Below, one piece after another: positions 8,478 to 17,448 of a stretch of 64,000 nucleotides of DNA (positions are counted from its first letter, which is position 1; every line of letters begins with the position of its first letter). The position numbers and the translations under genes are program-made. The stretch spans positions 1 through 64,000 of the forward strand of contig CAZRBA010000064.1 in assembly GCA_964598255.1 (NCBI GenBank), in the 5' to 3' direction. The notes below the pieces were generated by a model, which was not told where the DNA came from, searched no databases, and worked only from the letters and a program-made list of their open reading frames with translations. Source of the stretch: Caldithrix sp964598255. GTDB taxonomy: Bacteria > Calditrichota > Calditrichia > Calditrichales > Calditrichaceae.

Positions 8478-9095
8478 ATGCGACTGTTAGCAAAAAAAAT
8501 CGTTAAACGCTATGAAGATCATATCGTTTTGCGCAACATAAATTTTGATATTTCCGCCGGAGAAGCTTTGGCTATTATTGGTTCTAATGGTTCAGGCAAA
8601 ACAACCTTGGTTAAAATTCTGGCTAATTTAATTGCACCTACCCGCGGCACGATTGCCTATCAAATTGACGGCAAAACAGTTCCCAGAGAACAAATTTATC
8701 AGTATATCGGATTGGTGGGTCCCTATTTACAGTTATATCAGGAATTGACGGCGCGTGAGAATCTGTATTTTTTTGCCCGCATGCGTAATTTGCCCGATTA
8801 CAAAGAACGGGTGGCTGATTTAATGGAAACTTTGGGGTTGAAAGGTCGCGAAGACGATACGGTAAAGGCTTATTCTTCAGGTATGCAGCAGCGTCTTAAA
8901 TATGCGGCTGCTTTACTTCACCGGCCTAAGGTTTTATTGGTGGATGAACCGCGTTCCAATCTGGACGAAAAAGGAATCGAAACGGTTTATTATTTATTAC
9001 GCGAGCAAAAAAAACAGGGAATTCTAATCGTGGCTACCAATGATACTGAAGATCTGCAATTGGTGGATCAGACTCTTAAGGTGGAACAGGCATGA
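8478..9095 (+). CDS. ccmA: Heme exporter ABC ATPase CcmA
   Basis: ATP-binding subunit of the CcmABCD transporter that releases holo-CcmE during cytochrome c maturation. The 205-residue protein has Walker A GSNGSGKTT near residue 36, the ABC signature YSSGMQQR and Walker B VLLVDEPRSNLD. It is at the usual length for a CcmA-type ATPase. Assignment as CcmA rather than a generic ABC ATPase rests on its position directly before ccmB, which it overlaps by 4 bp. The ATG at 8478 is preferred to a TTG two codons earlier. Confidence 0.88.
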   Translation: MRLLAKKIVKRYEDHIVLRNINFDISAGEALAIIGSNGSGKTTLVKILANLIAPTRGTIAYQIDGKTVPREQIYQYIGLVGPYLQLYQELTARENLYFFARMRNLPDYKERVADLMETLGLKGREDDTVKAYSSGMQQRLKYAAALLHRPKVLLVDEPRSNLDEKGIETVYYLLREQKKQGILIVATNDTEDLQLVDQTLKVEQA

Positions 9096-9751
9096 AGCAA
9101 ACCTATCTTATTTTAATCAAAGATTTGCAGCAAGAGTTCAAAACACGTTATGCCATTAATGCGATTTTGCTATTTGCCGTGGTTACGTTAAGTGCCGTTT
9201 CGTTTGCCATCGGAACCTATACGGCCGGAATACAAGTTTTGGCCGCCTTATTTTGGGTGATTTTGTTTTTTTCGTCCATGTCGGGTCTTTCACATATTTT
9301 TATTCGGGAAGAAGAAACCCAGACGGCAGATACGTTAAAGCTGGTTGCCCGTCCGGTGCATATTTTTTTGGGTAAGTTTATCTTTAATTTACTATTACTC
9401 GTGGCTCTGGAAGTGGTACTTGTACCATTGTTTATTGCGGCAATGAATTTTAAGATTACAAGTTTTGCCATTTTTGCCATGACATTATTAATCGGAAATT
9501 TTGGTTTGGCCGGAGGGGGCACCATGGTAGCCGCTATTATTTCCAAGGCCAGTGCCAAGGGTGCCTTGTTTACCGTTTTGGCCTTTCCTATTTTGTTACC
9601 GGTATTAATCAGTGGGATTAGTGCCACTAAAAAGGCAACCGAAGAAACCGCGCTTTTGAGCGCCCAGAATGAATTACAGGCTTTACTTGCCTATAGCGTT
9701 ATCATTATTACGGCCAGTATTTTGTTGTTTGATTATGTTTGGAACGAATGA
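9092..9751 (+). CDS. ccmB: Heme exporter membrane protein CcmB
   Basis: Membrane subunit of 219 residues with about six transmembrane segments. It shows the CcmB landmarks: an N-terminal KDLQQEF segment, FFSSMSGLSHIFIREEE after the second helix, and LPVLISG in the fifth. It overlaps ccmA by 4 bp, indicating translational coupling. It is thought to form the CcmABCD complex with the neighbouring products. Confidence 0.92.
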   Translation: MKQTYLILIKDLQQEFKTRYAINAILLFAVVTLSAVSFAIGTYTAGIQVLAALFWVILFFSSMSGLSHIFIREEETQTADTLKLVARPVHIFLGKFIFNLLLLVALEVVLVPLFIAAMNFKITSFAIFAMTLLIGNFGLAGGGTMVAAIISKASAKGALFTVLAFPILLPVLISGISATKKATEETALLSAQNELQALLAYSVIIITASILLFDYVWNE

Positions 9752-9822
9752 TGGAAAAATTCGCAAGAAATTTTTTTAGATACGTTAAGTATTTTGGAAA
9801 CAATAAAGTTTAGGTGTGTCTT

Positions 9823-10506
9823 ATGATCATCAAAATTGCAAAATGGCTGCTTTTTGCGTTGTTTGCCCTAACCATCACGGCTGCCTTTGTTTGGGCACCT
9901 TTAAAAGAAGGGTTAGGGGCCTTTACACGGGTTATTTATTTTCATGTACCGGTGGCCTGGATGGCCGTGGTGTTTTTTTTATTGGGAGCTTATTATAGCT
10001 ATCGATATTTACAAAAAAAAGATTTGCTCTACGATGCGTATGCACAGGTTTGTAACGAAATGGGTATTTTGTTTGCCATTTTGGCTACCGTAACTGGGTC
10101 GATTTGGGCCAAACAAATTTGGCATTCCTATTGGAATTGGGATCCGCGGGAAACATCGATTTTTATTTTATTGCTTATTTACGGCGCTTATTTTTCGTTA
10201 CGTTCCGCTCTTGAACAGGAAGATCGTCGCGCCCGTTTGTCGGCCGTTTATTCCTTGCTGGCTTTTGTTTCGGTACCATTCTTCGTGTTTATCGTACCGC
10301 GTATCTATTTTTCATTGCATCCCGATCCGGTTTTGAATACACAAGGTAAAATCAATATGGAAGCTCGGCAGCGTCTGGTTTTTTTTAGTTCTTTGATTTT
10401 GCAAACCATTCTGTTTTTATGGGTGTTTAATATACGTAAAACGCAGGTTAAGCTTAAAATGCTGCTCCGACGTTACGAAGAAAACAAAACATTTGAGGAG
10501 AAATAA
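9823..10506 (+). CDS. ccmC: Heme handling protein CcmC
   Basis: Integral membrane protein of 227 residues that loads heme onto CcmE. It belongs to the CcmC/CcmF/CcsA heme-handling family. The tryptophan-rich WWD-type motif appears as HSYWNWDPRETS, flanked by conserved His residues (FHVPVAWM early in the protein and a periplasmic SLHPDPV segment later). Six transmembrane segments are expected. The ATG at 9823 has TAGGTG 6 bp upstream; a GTG three codons earlier overlaps that site and is rejected. Confidence 0.93.
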   Translation: MIIKIAKWLLFALFALTITAAFVWAPLKEGLGAFTRVIYFHVPVAWMAVVFFLLGAYYSYRYLQKKDLLYDAYAQVCNEMGILFAILATVTGSIWAKQIWHSYWNWDPRETSIFILLLIYGAYFSLRSALEQEDRRARLSAVYSLLAFVSVPFFVFIVPRIYFSLHPDPVLNTQGKINMEARQRLVFFSSLILQTILFLWVFNIRKTQVKLKMLLRRYEENKTFEEK

Positions 10507-10665
10507 ATGGATCCTTTGTATGTTGTATTGGTGATTAATTTGATTATTTGGTTGGGTGTTTTTCTTTATGTCAACAAAACAGATCGGGAAATTAAACGTT
10601 TAAAACGGGAAATTGAAGCATTGCATTTGGGTATGGAACCGGAAGAGAAAAAAAACGATAAATAA
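10507..10665 (+). CDS. ccmD: Small CcmD-like membrane protein
   Basis: A 52-residue protein with one N-terminal transmembrane helix (LYVVLVINLIIWLGVFLYV) followed by a charged coil (DREIKRLKREIEAL) and a Lys/Glu tail. The ATG follows the ccmC stop codon without any gap, with GAGGAG just upstream. The size, single helix, charged cytoplasmic tail and position between ccmC and ccmE are those of CcmD. CcmD is poorly conserved, so the name rests mainly on context. Confidence 0.75.
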   Translation: MDPLYVVLVINLIIWLGVFLYVNKTDREIKRLKREIEALHLGMEPEEKKNDK

Positions 10666-10761
10666 TATTCAATGAAATAACGCAAAAGGCTAAACGCATT
10701 TTTTTCCGAAACGTTTTACAGACGAAAAATCGGGTAAATTAAAAAAAAGGAGCGCCGGATT

Positions 10762-11133
10762 ATGCGTTCAAAATATATCATCGGGGCCGTTATTATTATC
10801 GGCTTTACAATTTGGGCGGCCGTATCGTTTAACGCCTCCCTTACGCCCTATGTTTCTGTGGAAGAAGCGAAACACATGGATAAAGTGGTGCAGGTAAAAG
10901 GGGAACGGCTTGGATCTGGGAATTTTGATGTCAATACCAATCAGTTCAAATTCAAAATTCGCGACGAGAAAGGCGATGTGTTACCCGTCGTTTACGACGG
11001 TGCCAAACCGGGAAACTTTGATCAGGCCTCACATGTTGTTTGCGTGGGGAAGTATGAAAACGGTGTTTTCCATGCCAAAGAGCTTTTGGTGAAATGCCCG
11101 TCCAAATACCAACCGGAAGGGAATAATTCATGA
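10762..11133 (+). CDS. ccmE: CcmE heme chaperone, Cys-type (CxxxY)
   Basis: Heme chaperone of 123 residues with an N-terminal membrane anchor and an OB-fold domain (VVQVKGERLGSGNFDV, VVYDGAKPGNF). In the classic protein the covalent heme ligand is His in an HxxxY motif. Here the equivalent segment is VKCPSKY, placing Cys 112 and Tyr 116 in a CxxxY motif. This is the variant described for Desulfovibrio and archaea. The ribosome binding site AAAAGGAGCG precedes the ATG. The last 4 bp overlap ccmF. Confidence 0.93.
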   Translation: MRSKYIIGAVIIIGFTIWAAVSFNASLTPYVSVEEAKHMDKVVQVKGERLGSGNFDVNTNQFKFKIRDEKGDVLPVVYDGAKPGNFDQASHVVCVGKYENGVFHAKELLVKCPSKYQPEGNNS

Positions 11134-13352
11134 TTATCGGAATTACGGCAACCGCCCTTACGTTTGTAGCTTTAATGCTAAGCATTGCGGCCTACTATCT
11201 TTATGATCGTAAAAGAGAACCCTCGTTATTAACATTTGCCAGAGTGGCGTTTTATACGGCCAGCGGGCTTATCATTTTTCAGGCTGTCCTTTTAATGTAC
11301 GGAATATTGACACACCATTTCGAATGGAATTATGTGTTTAGTTATTCGTCGCGCAGCTTAAGCCTGTTCTACCTTATTTCCACTTTTTGGGCCGGACAGG
11401 AAGGCACCTTTTTGCTTTGGCTGGTTTTTGGCGTGCTTTACGGATTTTGGATTATTCGCACACGTAAAAAAGAAGAGCCTCTGGTAATGGCTTTTATGTT
11501 AATGGTAATGGCTTTTATTGCAATCATTTTAATCCGGAAAAATCCGTTTGATTATATTTGGCATGTAAATCCGGCCTCGTTTGGGGTGGGAATGGTCCCG
11601 AGAGACGGAGTCGGATTGAATCCATTGTTGCAAGATCCGTGGATGGTAATTCATCCGCCGATTTTATTTGCCGGTTATTCCGCCACCATGATCCCTTTTG
11701 CTTTTGCCATGTATGCACTTATTAAACGGGAGTACGACGAATGGGTACGTGCGGTTTTGCCTTTTGCCGTATTTGCCGGATTGCTGCTGGGCGCGGGCAT
11801 TATTTTGGGCGGCTATTGGTCATACACTACCCTTGGCTGGGGTGGCTTTTGGGGCTGGGATCCGGTGGAAAACAGTTCTTTGGTTCCTTGGTTGTTCAGT
11901 TTGGCCCTTATTCATGGCCTTATTATTCAACTGGTTCAGGGTGGTATGAAAAAGACCAATATTTTGATGGCCATCCTTACGTTTGTGTTTGTTCTTTACG
12001 CCTCCTTTTTAACGCGCAGTGGAATTTTAACCGATTTTTCCGTGCATTCCTTTGGCGAAAGCGAACTTAGCAATTACCTAATCGCATTTGTATTGTTCTT
12101 TTTCGCTTTGGGCATTTTGGTCTATTTGTTTCGGGTTAACGAAGTAAAATACAAACCAGTTTACAGCTCGTTAGGCACGCGGGAAAGTTTTATCGATTTG
12201 GGTATTTTGATATTGGTTTTATTTTCCGTTTTTGTTTTTATCGGTACTTCATGGCCTATTATCAGTGGCATATTCAAAAGCAAAGCCGAGAGTTTTGCAA
12301 CGGAATATTACAATTATCTTGCCGGTCCCGGCGCCATATTAATGGCTTTGCTTATTGCTCTGGCACCGGTTATGCGCTGGAAAACATCGAGCTGGAACAA
12401 GCTTAAAACCGTAACCCTTCACAGTATTGTCAGTTTGGCCCTCGGTGCGGTTTATTATTTTCTGGGAGTAAAAGATTTAATTCCGCTACTTATTTTTATT
12501 TTATCCACATTTGTGATTCTGGTAAACGGGCAATTGGTCATCCAATTGCTGCGCAAGAAAAATTACGGTTTCGGCGGTTATTTGGTGCATGTGGGCGTGG
12601 GGTTAATGTTTATGGGCATTGTGGCCTCAACCGGATACGACCGCGAAGTTAAAGTGCAATTTCCCAAGGATGTTCCTAAAAAAGTTTTTGGCTATACCAT
12701 TGAATATAATGGTCAGCAAGCGGCTAAAGACGGGAAAAATCGTGTGATTTTAACCGTTAACGGTAAAAAAACATTTGCCAAATTTTATTGGAGCGATTAC
12801 AGCAGGGCTTGGATGGTGGGCCCATCGGTGGAAAATAAATGGAGTAAAGATTTGTACATTTCGCCGATTCAAATAATTCCTGCAGAACAAAGTATGCCGC
12901 GAGGCGACGAACTGACGCTGGTTAAAGGGCAAAAAATAAAATACCGAACCTATACGTTGCTGTTCAAAGGATATGACATGAAATCCCACGAAATGGGAGG
13001 TTCTACCATTGTATTAAAAACGGTGATAGATGTATTTGACGCAAACGGTAAATTAATCGGCGAAATAGAACCCGGCATTCACATGCATAATCAAAAAAAG
13101 GACATGGAACCGGCAACGTTTGTGGACGGTAAAGGGAAAGTGTACCTGAAAAGTGTTAATGTGGAAGCGCGTACGATTCATATTTTACTGACAAATCCGA
13201 CGGATAAAACCAATCCCATGGCAGGCAAGGAAATTTTAGCCGCAGAAGTTTCTGTCAAACCTTTTATTAACCTGCTATGGTTGGGTACTATTCTAATGAT
13301 TTTGGGCTTTATTGTAACCTTGTATTACCGCTTTCAACAGCAAAAAAGTTAG
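11130..13352 (+). CDS. ccmF: Heme lyase subunit CcmF
   Basis: Large polytopic protein of 740 residues, somewhat longer than the roughly 650 typical of CcmF, with the extra length in the C-terminal periplasmic part. The WWD motif reads WGGFWGWDPVENSSLVPWL near residue 236, preceded by DPWMVIHPPILFAGY with its conserved His and Pro residues. The role is joining heme to apocytochrome CxxCH motifs at the membrane's outer face. It overlaps ccmE by 4 bp and ends the cluster: no ccmG, ccmH or ccmI follows, so thiol-redox partners must lie elsewhere or be absent. Confidence 0.95.
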   Translation: MIIGITATALTFVALMLSIAAYYLYDRKREPSLLTFARVAFYTASGLIIFQAVLLMYGILTHHFEWNYVFSYSSRSLSLFYLISTFWAGQEGTFLLWLVFGVLYGFWIIRTRKKEEPLVMAFMLMVMAFIAIILIRKNPFDYIWHVNPASFGVGMVPRDGVGLNPLLQDPWMVIHPPILFAGYSATMIPFAFAMYALIKREYDEWVRAVLPFAVFAGLLLGAGIILGGYWSYTTLGWGGFWGWDPVENSSLVPWLFSLALIHGLIIQLVQGGMKKTNILMAILTFVFVLYASFLTRSGILTDFSVHSFGESELSNYLIAFVLFFFALGILVYLFRVNEVKYKPVYSSLGTRESFIDLGILILVLFSVFVFIGTSWPIISGIFKSKAESFATEYYNYLAGPGAILMALLIALAPVMRWKTSSWNKLKTVTLHSIVSLALGAVYYFLGVKDLIPLLIFILSTFVILVNGQLVIQLLRKKNYGFGGYLVHVGVGLMFMGIVASTGYDREVKVQFPKDVPKKVFGYTIEYNGQQAAKDGKNRVILTVNGKKTFAKFYWSDYSRAWMVGPSVENKWSKDLYISPIQIIPAEQSMPRGDELTLVKGQKIKYRTYTLLFKGYDMKSHEMGGSTIVLKTVIDVFDANGKLIGEIEPGIHMHNQKKDMEPATFVDGKGKVYLKSVNVEARTIHILLTNPTDKTNPMAGKEILAAEVSVKPFINLLWLGTILMILGFIVTLYYRFQQQKS

Positions 13353-13696
13353 CGGATTTTAGTGATAAAAGTTCTGCAAAAAGTTATTCGCTCATCCGGC
13401 AACAAAACGTGTCAATTCCGTTTTGGAATTGCATGAGTGATTGAATTCTTTTTGCGGGACTTTTTTGATTTTAGGCATAATTTTACATCTTCTTTTTTCC
13501 TGCCCGCCGCTTGTACCTATTGCGTTCGATGCAAAAAATTTAAGGCCGATTCGGTTAAAAAGGCAGAAACGTGTGTCCCAAATTCGTTTTGTCTTTGTTT
13601 TAATTTTAGCTTTCCCCGTTTTTCAAAGAACCAACCCGACGGAAGCGATAAAATATAACTTCATTAAATTTACGAAGTTATGAAAAAAGTGTTTAC
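13353..13696. other. Intergenic region without a convincing gene
   Basis: About 350 bp between ccmF and the truA promoter. Two overlapping frames (13437-13658 and 13441-13683) are open, but neither has a good start, family resemblance or ribosome binding site. One begins with a hydrophobic stretch ending in Cys, which could mimic a lipoprotein signal by chance. Confidence 0.5.
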
Positions 13697-13725
13697 TTGA
13701 ATCGGATGTAAAAAACCGTTATATT
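13697..13725 (+). promoter_or_regulatory. Putative sigma-70-type promoter of truA
   Basis: TTGAAT, 17-bp spacer, TATATT, ending 28 bp before the truA ATG. The boxes are identical to those upstream of the KamA-like gene. Confidence 0.55.
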
Positions 13726-13753
13726 CCAGCTATTAATTTTTGGTGAAGAAAGA

Positions 13754-14536
13754 ATGCCCAGAATAAAAATTATTGTTGAATACGAAGGAACGCACTATTT
13801 TGGCTGGCAATTGCAAAAGGGGCAGCGAACCATTCAGGGAGAAATTGAAAAAGCTCTGTTTTTGATCTTTAAAAAACAAATCCGAGTTACAGGTTCGGGA
13901 AGGACCGATACCGGCGTACACGCTCGGGGTCAGGTGGCACATTTTGATATTCCGGATTATTCTCCGGTAAAATTGCAGCGATCTTTGAACGGCATTTTGG
14001 CCCGTGATATCGTGGTGAAAAACATTGCCGTTGTTCCGGATGACTTCCACGCTCGTTTTGATGCCGTCGAAAGGCAATACCATTATTATATTGCTCTGAA
14101 TCCGACGGCCCTTTATCGTAAATATGTTTGGCAGGTGCGATATGCGCTGAATAAAACATTGCTGCAACTCGGAGCGGAGCTAATTAAGCGCAACGAAGAT
14201 TTTCAGGCGTTTTGCAAAGTTAATAGTGAAGTCAAGCATTATCGTTGTACTATTTTTAAAAGTCGTTGGTTTGTGCAAGACGAGCGTTTGGTTTACCAAA
14301 TTTCGGCTAACCGGTTTTTACACGGAATGGTTCGGGCCCTTGTGGGCACATTAATTGCGTTGGGCAGCGGTAAAATAACCCTCCGCGAAATGGAAGCGAT
14401 AATCCAAAGCAAAGATCGCACCCGTGTTCCGTTAACAGCGCCGGCTTCGGGTCTTATTTTGGAAAAGGTAATTTATCCGGAGCCCGTTAAAAAAAAGAAT
14501 GGCCAGGCAGGCGCAAATACGAAACATCTCCGGTAG
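13754..14536 (+). CDS. truA: tRNA pseudouridine(38-40) synthase TruA
   Basis: Pseudouridine synthase of 260 residues that modifies the anticodon stem-loop. The N-terminal KIIVEYEGTHYFGWQ is diagnostic. The catalytic Asp is residue 52 in GSGRTDTGVHARGQVAHFD. RFLHGMVRALVGTLIALGSGK in the second half is the usual TruA C-terminal signature. The length is normal. It is preceded by its own putative promoter and is probably not part of the ccm unit. Confidence 0.96.
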   Translation: MPRIKIIVEYEGTHYFGWQLQKGQRTIQGEIEKALFLIFKKQIRVTGSGRTDTGVHARGQVAHFDIPDYSPVKLQRSLNGILARDIVVKNIAVVPDDFHARFDAVERQYHYYIALNPTALYRKYVWQVRYALNKTLLQLGAELIKRNEDFQAFCKVNSEVKHYRCTIFKSRWFVQDERLVYQISANRFLHGMVRALVGTLIALGSGKITLREMEAIIQSKDRTRVPLTAPASGLILEKVIYPEPVKKKNGQAGANTKHLR

Positions 14537-14634
14537 GCTGACGTTTTTTTGTGCTATGGCAAAAAGAGAGATCATGATAAATAAGTTGGTGTATTAAAAT
14601 ATGGTCGAATTTATTTAAAAAGAAGGAATAAATT

Positions 14635-15285
14635 ATGAAATTTTTTGTCGATTCCGCAAATGTGGACGAAATTGAGGAAGCTGCCAGCTTGGGCATTGTG
14701 GACGGGGTTACCACTAACCCCACCCTATTGGCCAAAGAGAACGGCAAACCGGAAGAGATCTTCAAAAAGATTTGTCAGGTCGTAGACGGGCCGGTCAATG
14801 CCGAAGTGGTGTCTTTGGACTGGCAGGGAATTGTGGAAGAAGGTCGTGAGCTGGCTAAAATTCATTCCAATATTGTAATCAAAATTCCCATGACCAAAGA
14901 TGGCCTGAAAGCGGTTAAGGTGTTTGCACAGGAAGGGATTAAAACCAATGTGACGCTGATTTTTTCCCCGATTCAGGCTTTAATGGCCGCCCGTGCAGGG
15001 GCAACGTATGTTTGCCCGTTTGTTGGTCGTCTGGATGATACGGGCGCCAATGGTATGGATGTAATTGCCGAAATCAAGCAGATTTTTGATAATTATATGA
15101 TCGAAACGGAAATTATTGTGGCCAGCATTCGGCATCCAATGCATGTGGTGGAATCGGCCTTGATTGGTGCTGATATTGCCACTGTCCCGTTTAATGTGAT
15201 CGAAAAAATGATCAAACATCCGTTAACAGATATTGGCATCGAACGTTTTTTGGCCGATTGGGAAAAGGTGCAAAACAGGAAGTAA
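14635..15285 (+). CDS. tal: Transaldolase, TalC/small type (copy 1)
   Basis: Pentose-phosphate enzyme of 216 residues in the small transaldolase/fructose-6-phosphate aldolase family. The start is MKFFVDSANVDEIEEA, the substrate-binding segment is GVTTNPTLL, and Lys 83 in NIVIKIPMT is the Schiff-base lysine. The end MIKHPLTDIGIERFLADW is typical. Family knowledge: true fructose-6-phosphate aldolases carry Tyr in the P-Y-V segment, transaldolases carry Phe. Here it is Phe 129 (PFVGRLDD), favouring transaldolase. It is followed 28 bp later by a close paralogue. Confidence 0.9.
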   Translation: MKFFVDSANVDEIEEAASLGIVDGVTTNPTLLAKENGKPEEIFKKICQVVDGPVNAEVVSLDWQGIVEEGRELAKIHSNIVIKIPMTKDGLKAVKVFAQEGIKTNVTLIFSPIQALMAARAGATYVCPFVGRLDDTGANGMDVIAEIKQIFDNYMIETEIIVASIRHPMHVVESALIGADIATVPFNVIEKMIKHPLTDIGIERFLADWEKVQNRK

Positions 15286-15313
15286 AGAAATTAAACAATA
15301 AAAGGAGAATCGG

Positions 15314-15964
15314 ATGAAGTTTTTTATAGACACGGCAAATATCGAGCAAATAAGAGAGGCAGCCAGTTTGGGCGTTTTGGACGGAGTAACGACCAACCCG
15401 ACTTTGATTTCGAGAGAGCAGGGCGAACCGCGTGAAATTTATCGTCAGATTTGTGAGATTGTGGACGGGCCGGTTAGTGCCGAGGTGGTTGCGCTGGATA
15501 ACGAAGGTATGGTAAAAGAGGCTAAAGAACTGGCGGCCATTCATGAAAATATTGTAATCAAAATTCCTATGACCAAAGAAGGCTTAAAAGCGGTAAAGCA
15601 ATTAACGGCCCTGAGTATTCGTACAAACGTAACATTGGTTTTTTCTCCGATTCAGGCTTTGCTGGCGGCACGGGCCGGTGCCACGTTTGTGAGTCCTTTT
15701 GTGGGCAGGTTGGATGACATTGCAACGCCGGGTATGGAACTTATTGGCCAGATAAAGCAAATTTTCGAAAATTATATGATCGAAACGGAAATAATTGTTG
15801 CCAGTATCCGGCATCCCATGCATGTGGTGGAAGCGGCCATGTACGGAGCAGACATAGCGACCATTCCGTTTGCCGTTATCGAAAAAATGATTAAACATCC
15901 GTTAACGGATATTGGCATCGAACGTTTTCTGGCAGATTGGGAAAAAGTCCAAAATCGCGAATAA
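15314..15964 (+). CDS. tal: Transaldolase, TalC/small type (copy 2)
   Basis: A 216-residue paralogue of the preceding gene with exactly the same length. The Schiff-base Lys 83 and Phe of PFVGRLDD are both kept, and the last 30 residues are nearly identical. Divergence is concentrated in residues 30-75 and around 97-101. AAAGGAG lies upstream of the ATG. Both copies appear intact, with no stop or frameshift, suggesting a retained tandem duplication, possibly with divided substrate preference. The functional division is inference. Confidence 0.9.
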   Translation: MKFFIDTANIEQIREAASLGVLDGVTTNPTLISREQGEPREIYRQICEIVDGPVSAEVVALDNEGMVKEAKELAAIHENIVIKIPMTKEGLKAVKQLTALSIRTNVTLVFSPIQALLAARAGATFVSPFVGRLDDIATPGMELIGQIKQIFENYMIETEIIVASIRHPMHVVEAAMYGADIATIPFAVIEKMIKHPLTDIGIERFLADWEKVQNRE

Positions 15965-16012
15965 AAACGGAAGAGGCCCGATAGTTTTTACATTAAACCA
16001 TAAAGGTGCATT

Positions 16013-17215
16013 ATGTCCAAATTATGGAAATTTTTGGTAGTTCTTGGCATTGGCGTTTTAAGCGGTGTTTTGTTGGTCGAATATTTGCCGCTTAACAAAG
16101 CGGCGGAACATGTGCGACCGGCCGATACGTCGTTTGTAAGTGTTGCCCATGCCGAGAGTACGGCAACAACGCCGCAAAATTTGACCAGTCATCGACAAAA
16201 TGCCATTACGCGTGCCGTAAAAATGGTTAGTCCGGCCGTGGTTTCGGTGAATGTTACCCAAATTAACCGTTATGTACAACGCAGCCCGTTTTATGACGAT
16301 CCGTTTTTTAGACAATTTTTCCCTGAGCTTTTCGGCGACCGGATTGTCGAACAAAAGGTTAAATCGATAGGTTCGGGATTTATTATTTCGGAAGACGGCT
16401 ATATTGTTACAAACGAACATGTGGTAGGCGATGCTACGGAAATTATTGTTGCCAAATCCAACGGTAAGGAATATCCGGCCAAATTGATCGACAAAGATCG
16501 GGTTTCGGATATCGCCTTGCTAAAAATCGAAGGGAAGTTTCCTTACATTAAATTCGGTAATTCGGATGATATTCTTATCGGAGAATGGGCGATTGCCTTG
16601 GGAAATCCGTTCGGTTTGTTTATTAAGAATCAGCCCACGGTAACCGTTGGGGTGATCAGTGCGGTTAACCGCGATTTTTCGCCAATGGAAGGTCGTATTT
16701 ACGAAGATATGATTCAAACCGATGCGGCCATAAATCAGGGGAATAGCGGAGGCCCTTTGTGTAATGCGGACGGTGAAGTAATAGGCATGAATACCTTTAT
16801 CTTTACCGCGGATCCGCAATCGCATGGCTCGGTTGGAATTGGTTTTGCCATTCCCAGTAACCGAATTAAGCGGGTTGTCGAAAAGCTGAAAAATCGGCGT
16901 GGCGGCGATAAGAATGTATGGATCGGGATGTATGTTTCCAATTTGGATCCGTATATTGCCCGTTCTCTGGGATACCCCTCGGTTAACGGTGTATACGTAC
17001 GGCGGTTGGATCGGCATAGTCCGGCGGAGAAGGCCGGAGTGAAGCTGGGTGATGTGATTATGGAAATTAACGGTCAGCCGATCAGCAGTTACAGTGATGC
17101 AGAAGCGGTCATCCTATCGTTGGATTTGCGTGTGGGCGATAAAATTCAAGTTAAAATTTGGCGCGGCGGAAAAACAAAAATATTGACGATCGTGTTAGGA
17201 AAATATCCGGGGTAG
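16013..17215 (+). CDS. HtrA/DegP-type periplasmic serine protease
   Basis: Protein-quality-control protease of 400 residues with an N-terminal membrane anchor or uncleaved signal (WKFLVVLGIGVLSGVLLVEY). The catalytic triad is His 136 (TNEHVVGD), Asp 166 (SDIALLKI) and Ser 245 (NQGNSGGPL). A single C-terminal PDZ domain starts near residue 300 (GVYVRRLDRHSPAEKAGVKLGDVIMEINGQ, read in part). One PDZ domain and a membrane anchor fit DegS/HhoB-like members better than two-PDZ DegP. It has its own terminator. Confidence 0.93.
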   Translation: MSKLWKFLVVLGIGVLSGVLLVEYLPLNKAAEHVRPADTSFVSVAHAESTATTPQNLTSHRQNAITRAVKMVSPAVVSVNVTQINRYVQRSPFYDDPFFRQFFPELFGDRIVEQKVKSIGSGFIISEDGYIVTNEHVVGDATEIIVAKSNGKEYPAKLIDKDRVSDIALLKIEGKFPYIKFGNSDDILIGEWAIALGNPFGLFIKNQPTVTVGVISAVNRDFSPMEGRIYEDMIQTDAAINQGNSGGPLCNADGEVIGMNTFIFTADPQSHGSVGIGFAIPSNRIKRVVEKLKNRRGGDKNVWIGMYVSNLDPYIARSLGYPSVNGVYVRRLDRHSPAEKAGVKLGDVIMEINGQPISSYSDAEAVILSLDLRVGDKIQVKIWRGGKTKILTIVLGKYPG

Positions 17216-17218
17216 CAA

Positions 17219-17263
17219 AAAGCCGCTCGTTTGCATGAAACGGGAAATACCGGCTTCTTTTTT
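17219..17263 (+). terminator. Intrinsic terminator after the HtrA-like gene
   Basis: An AAGCCG/CGGCTT outer stem encloses a second 7-bp stem (CTCGTTT/AAACGGG), followed by CTTTTTT. Confidence 0.7.
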
Positions 17264-17448
17264 GAAGGATAAAGATTTTTTTAGGCGGTTTTTTAGCAGA
17301 ACAGTAGGGCGGCAGGCGGGTTGTTGATTTTGGTTTATGGGGCCAAATTATTTTTGCTTTTTAAGGAAAGATAAACGAATTTTGGTCAGCCGGAAGGAGT
17401 GCCGGTTGTTTTTGGGAGAATTAATTCCGAAAGGAATGTAGACACTTT

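Noticed and set aside
8284..8490. 68-codon ORF before ccmA
   Set aside because: It overlaps the ccmA start, has unusual Phe/Cys-rich composition, no recognisable domain and no good ribosome binding site.
13437..13683. Two overlapping short ORFs before truA
   Set aside because: Both lack a supported start and family resemblance; a lipoprotein-like hydrophobic start in one of them looks fortuitous.
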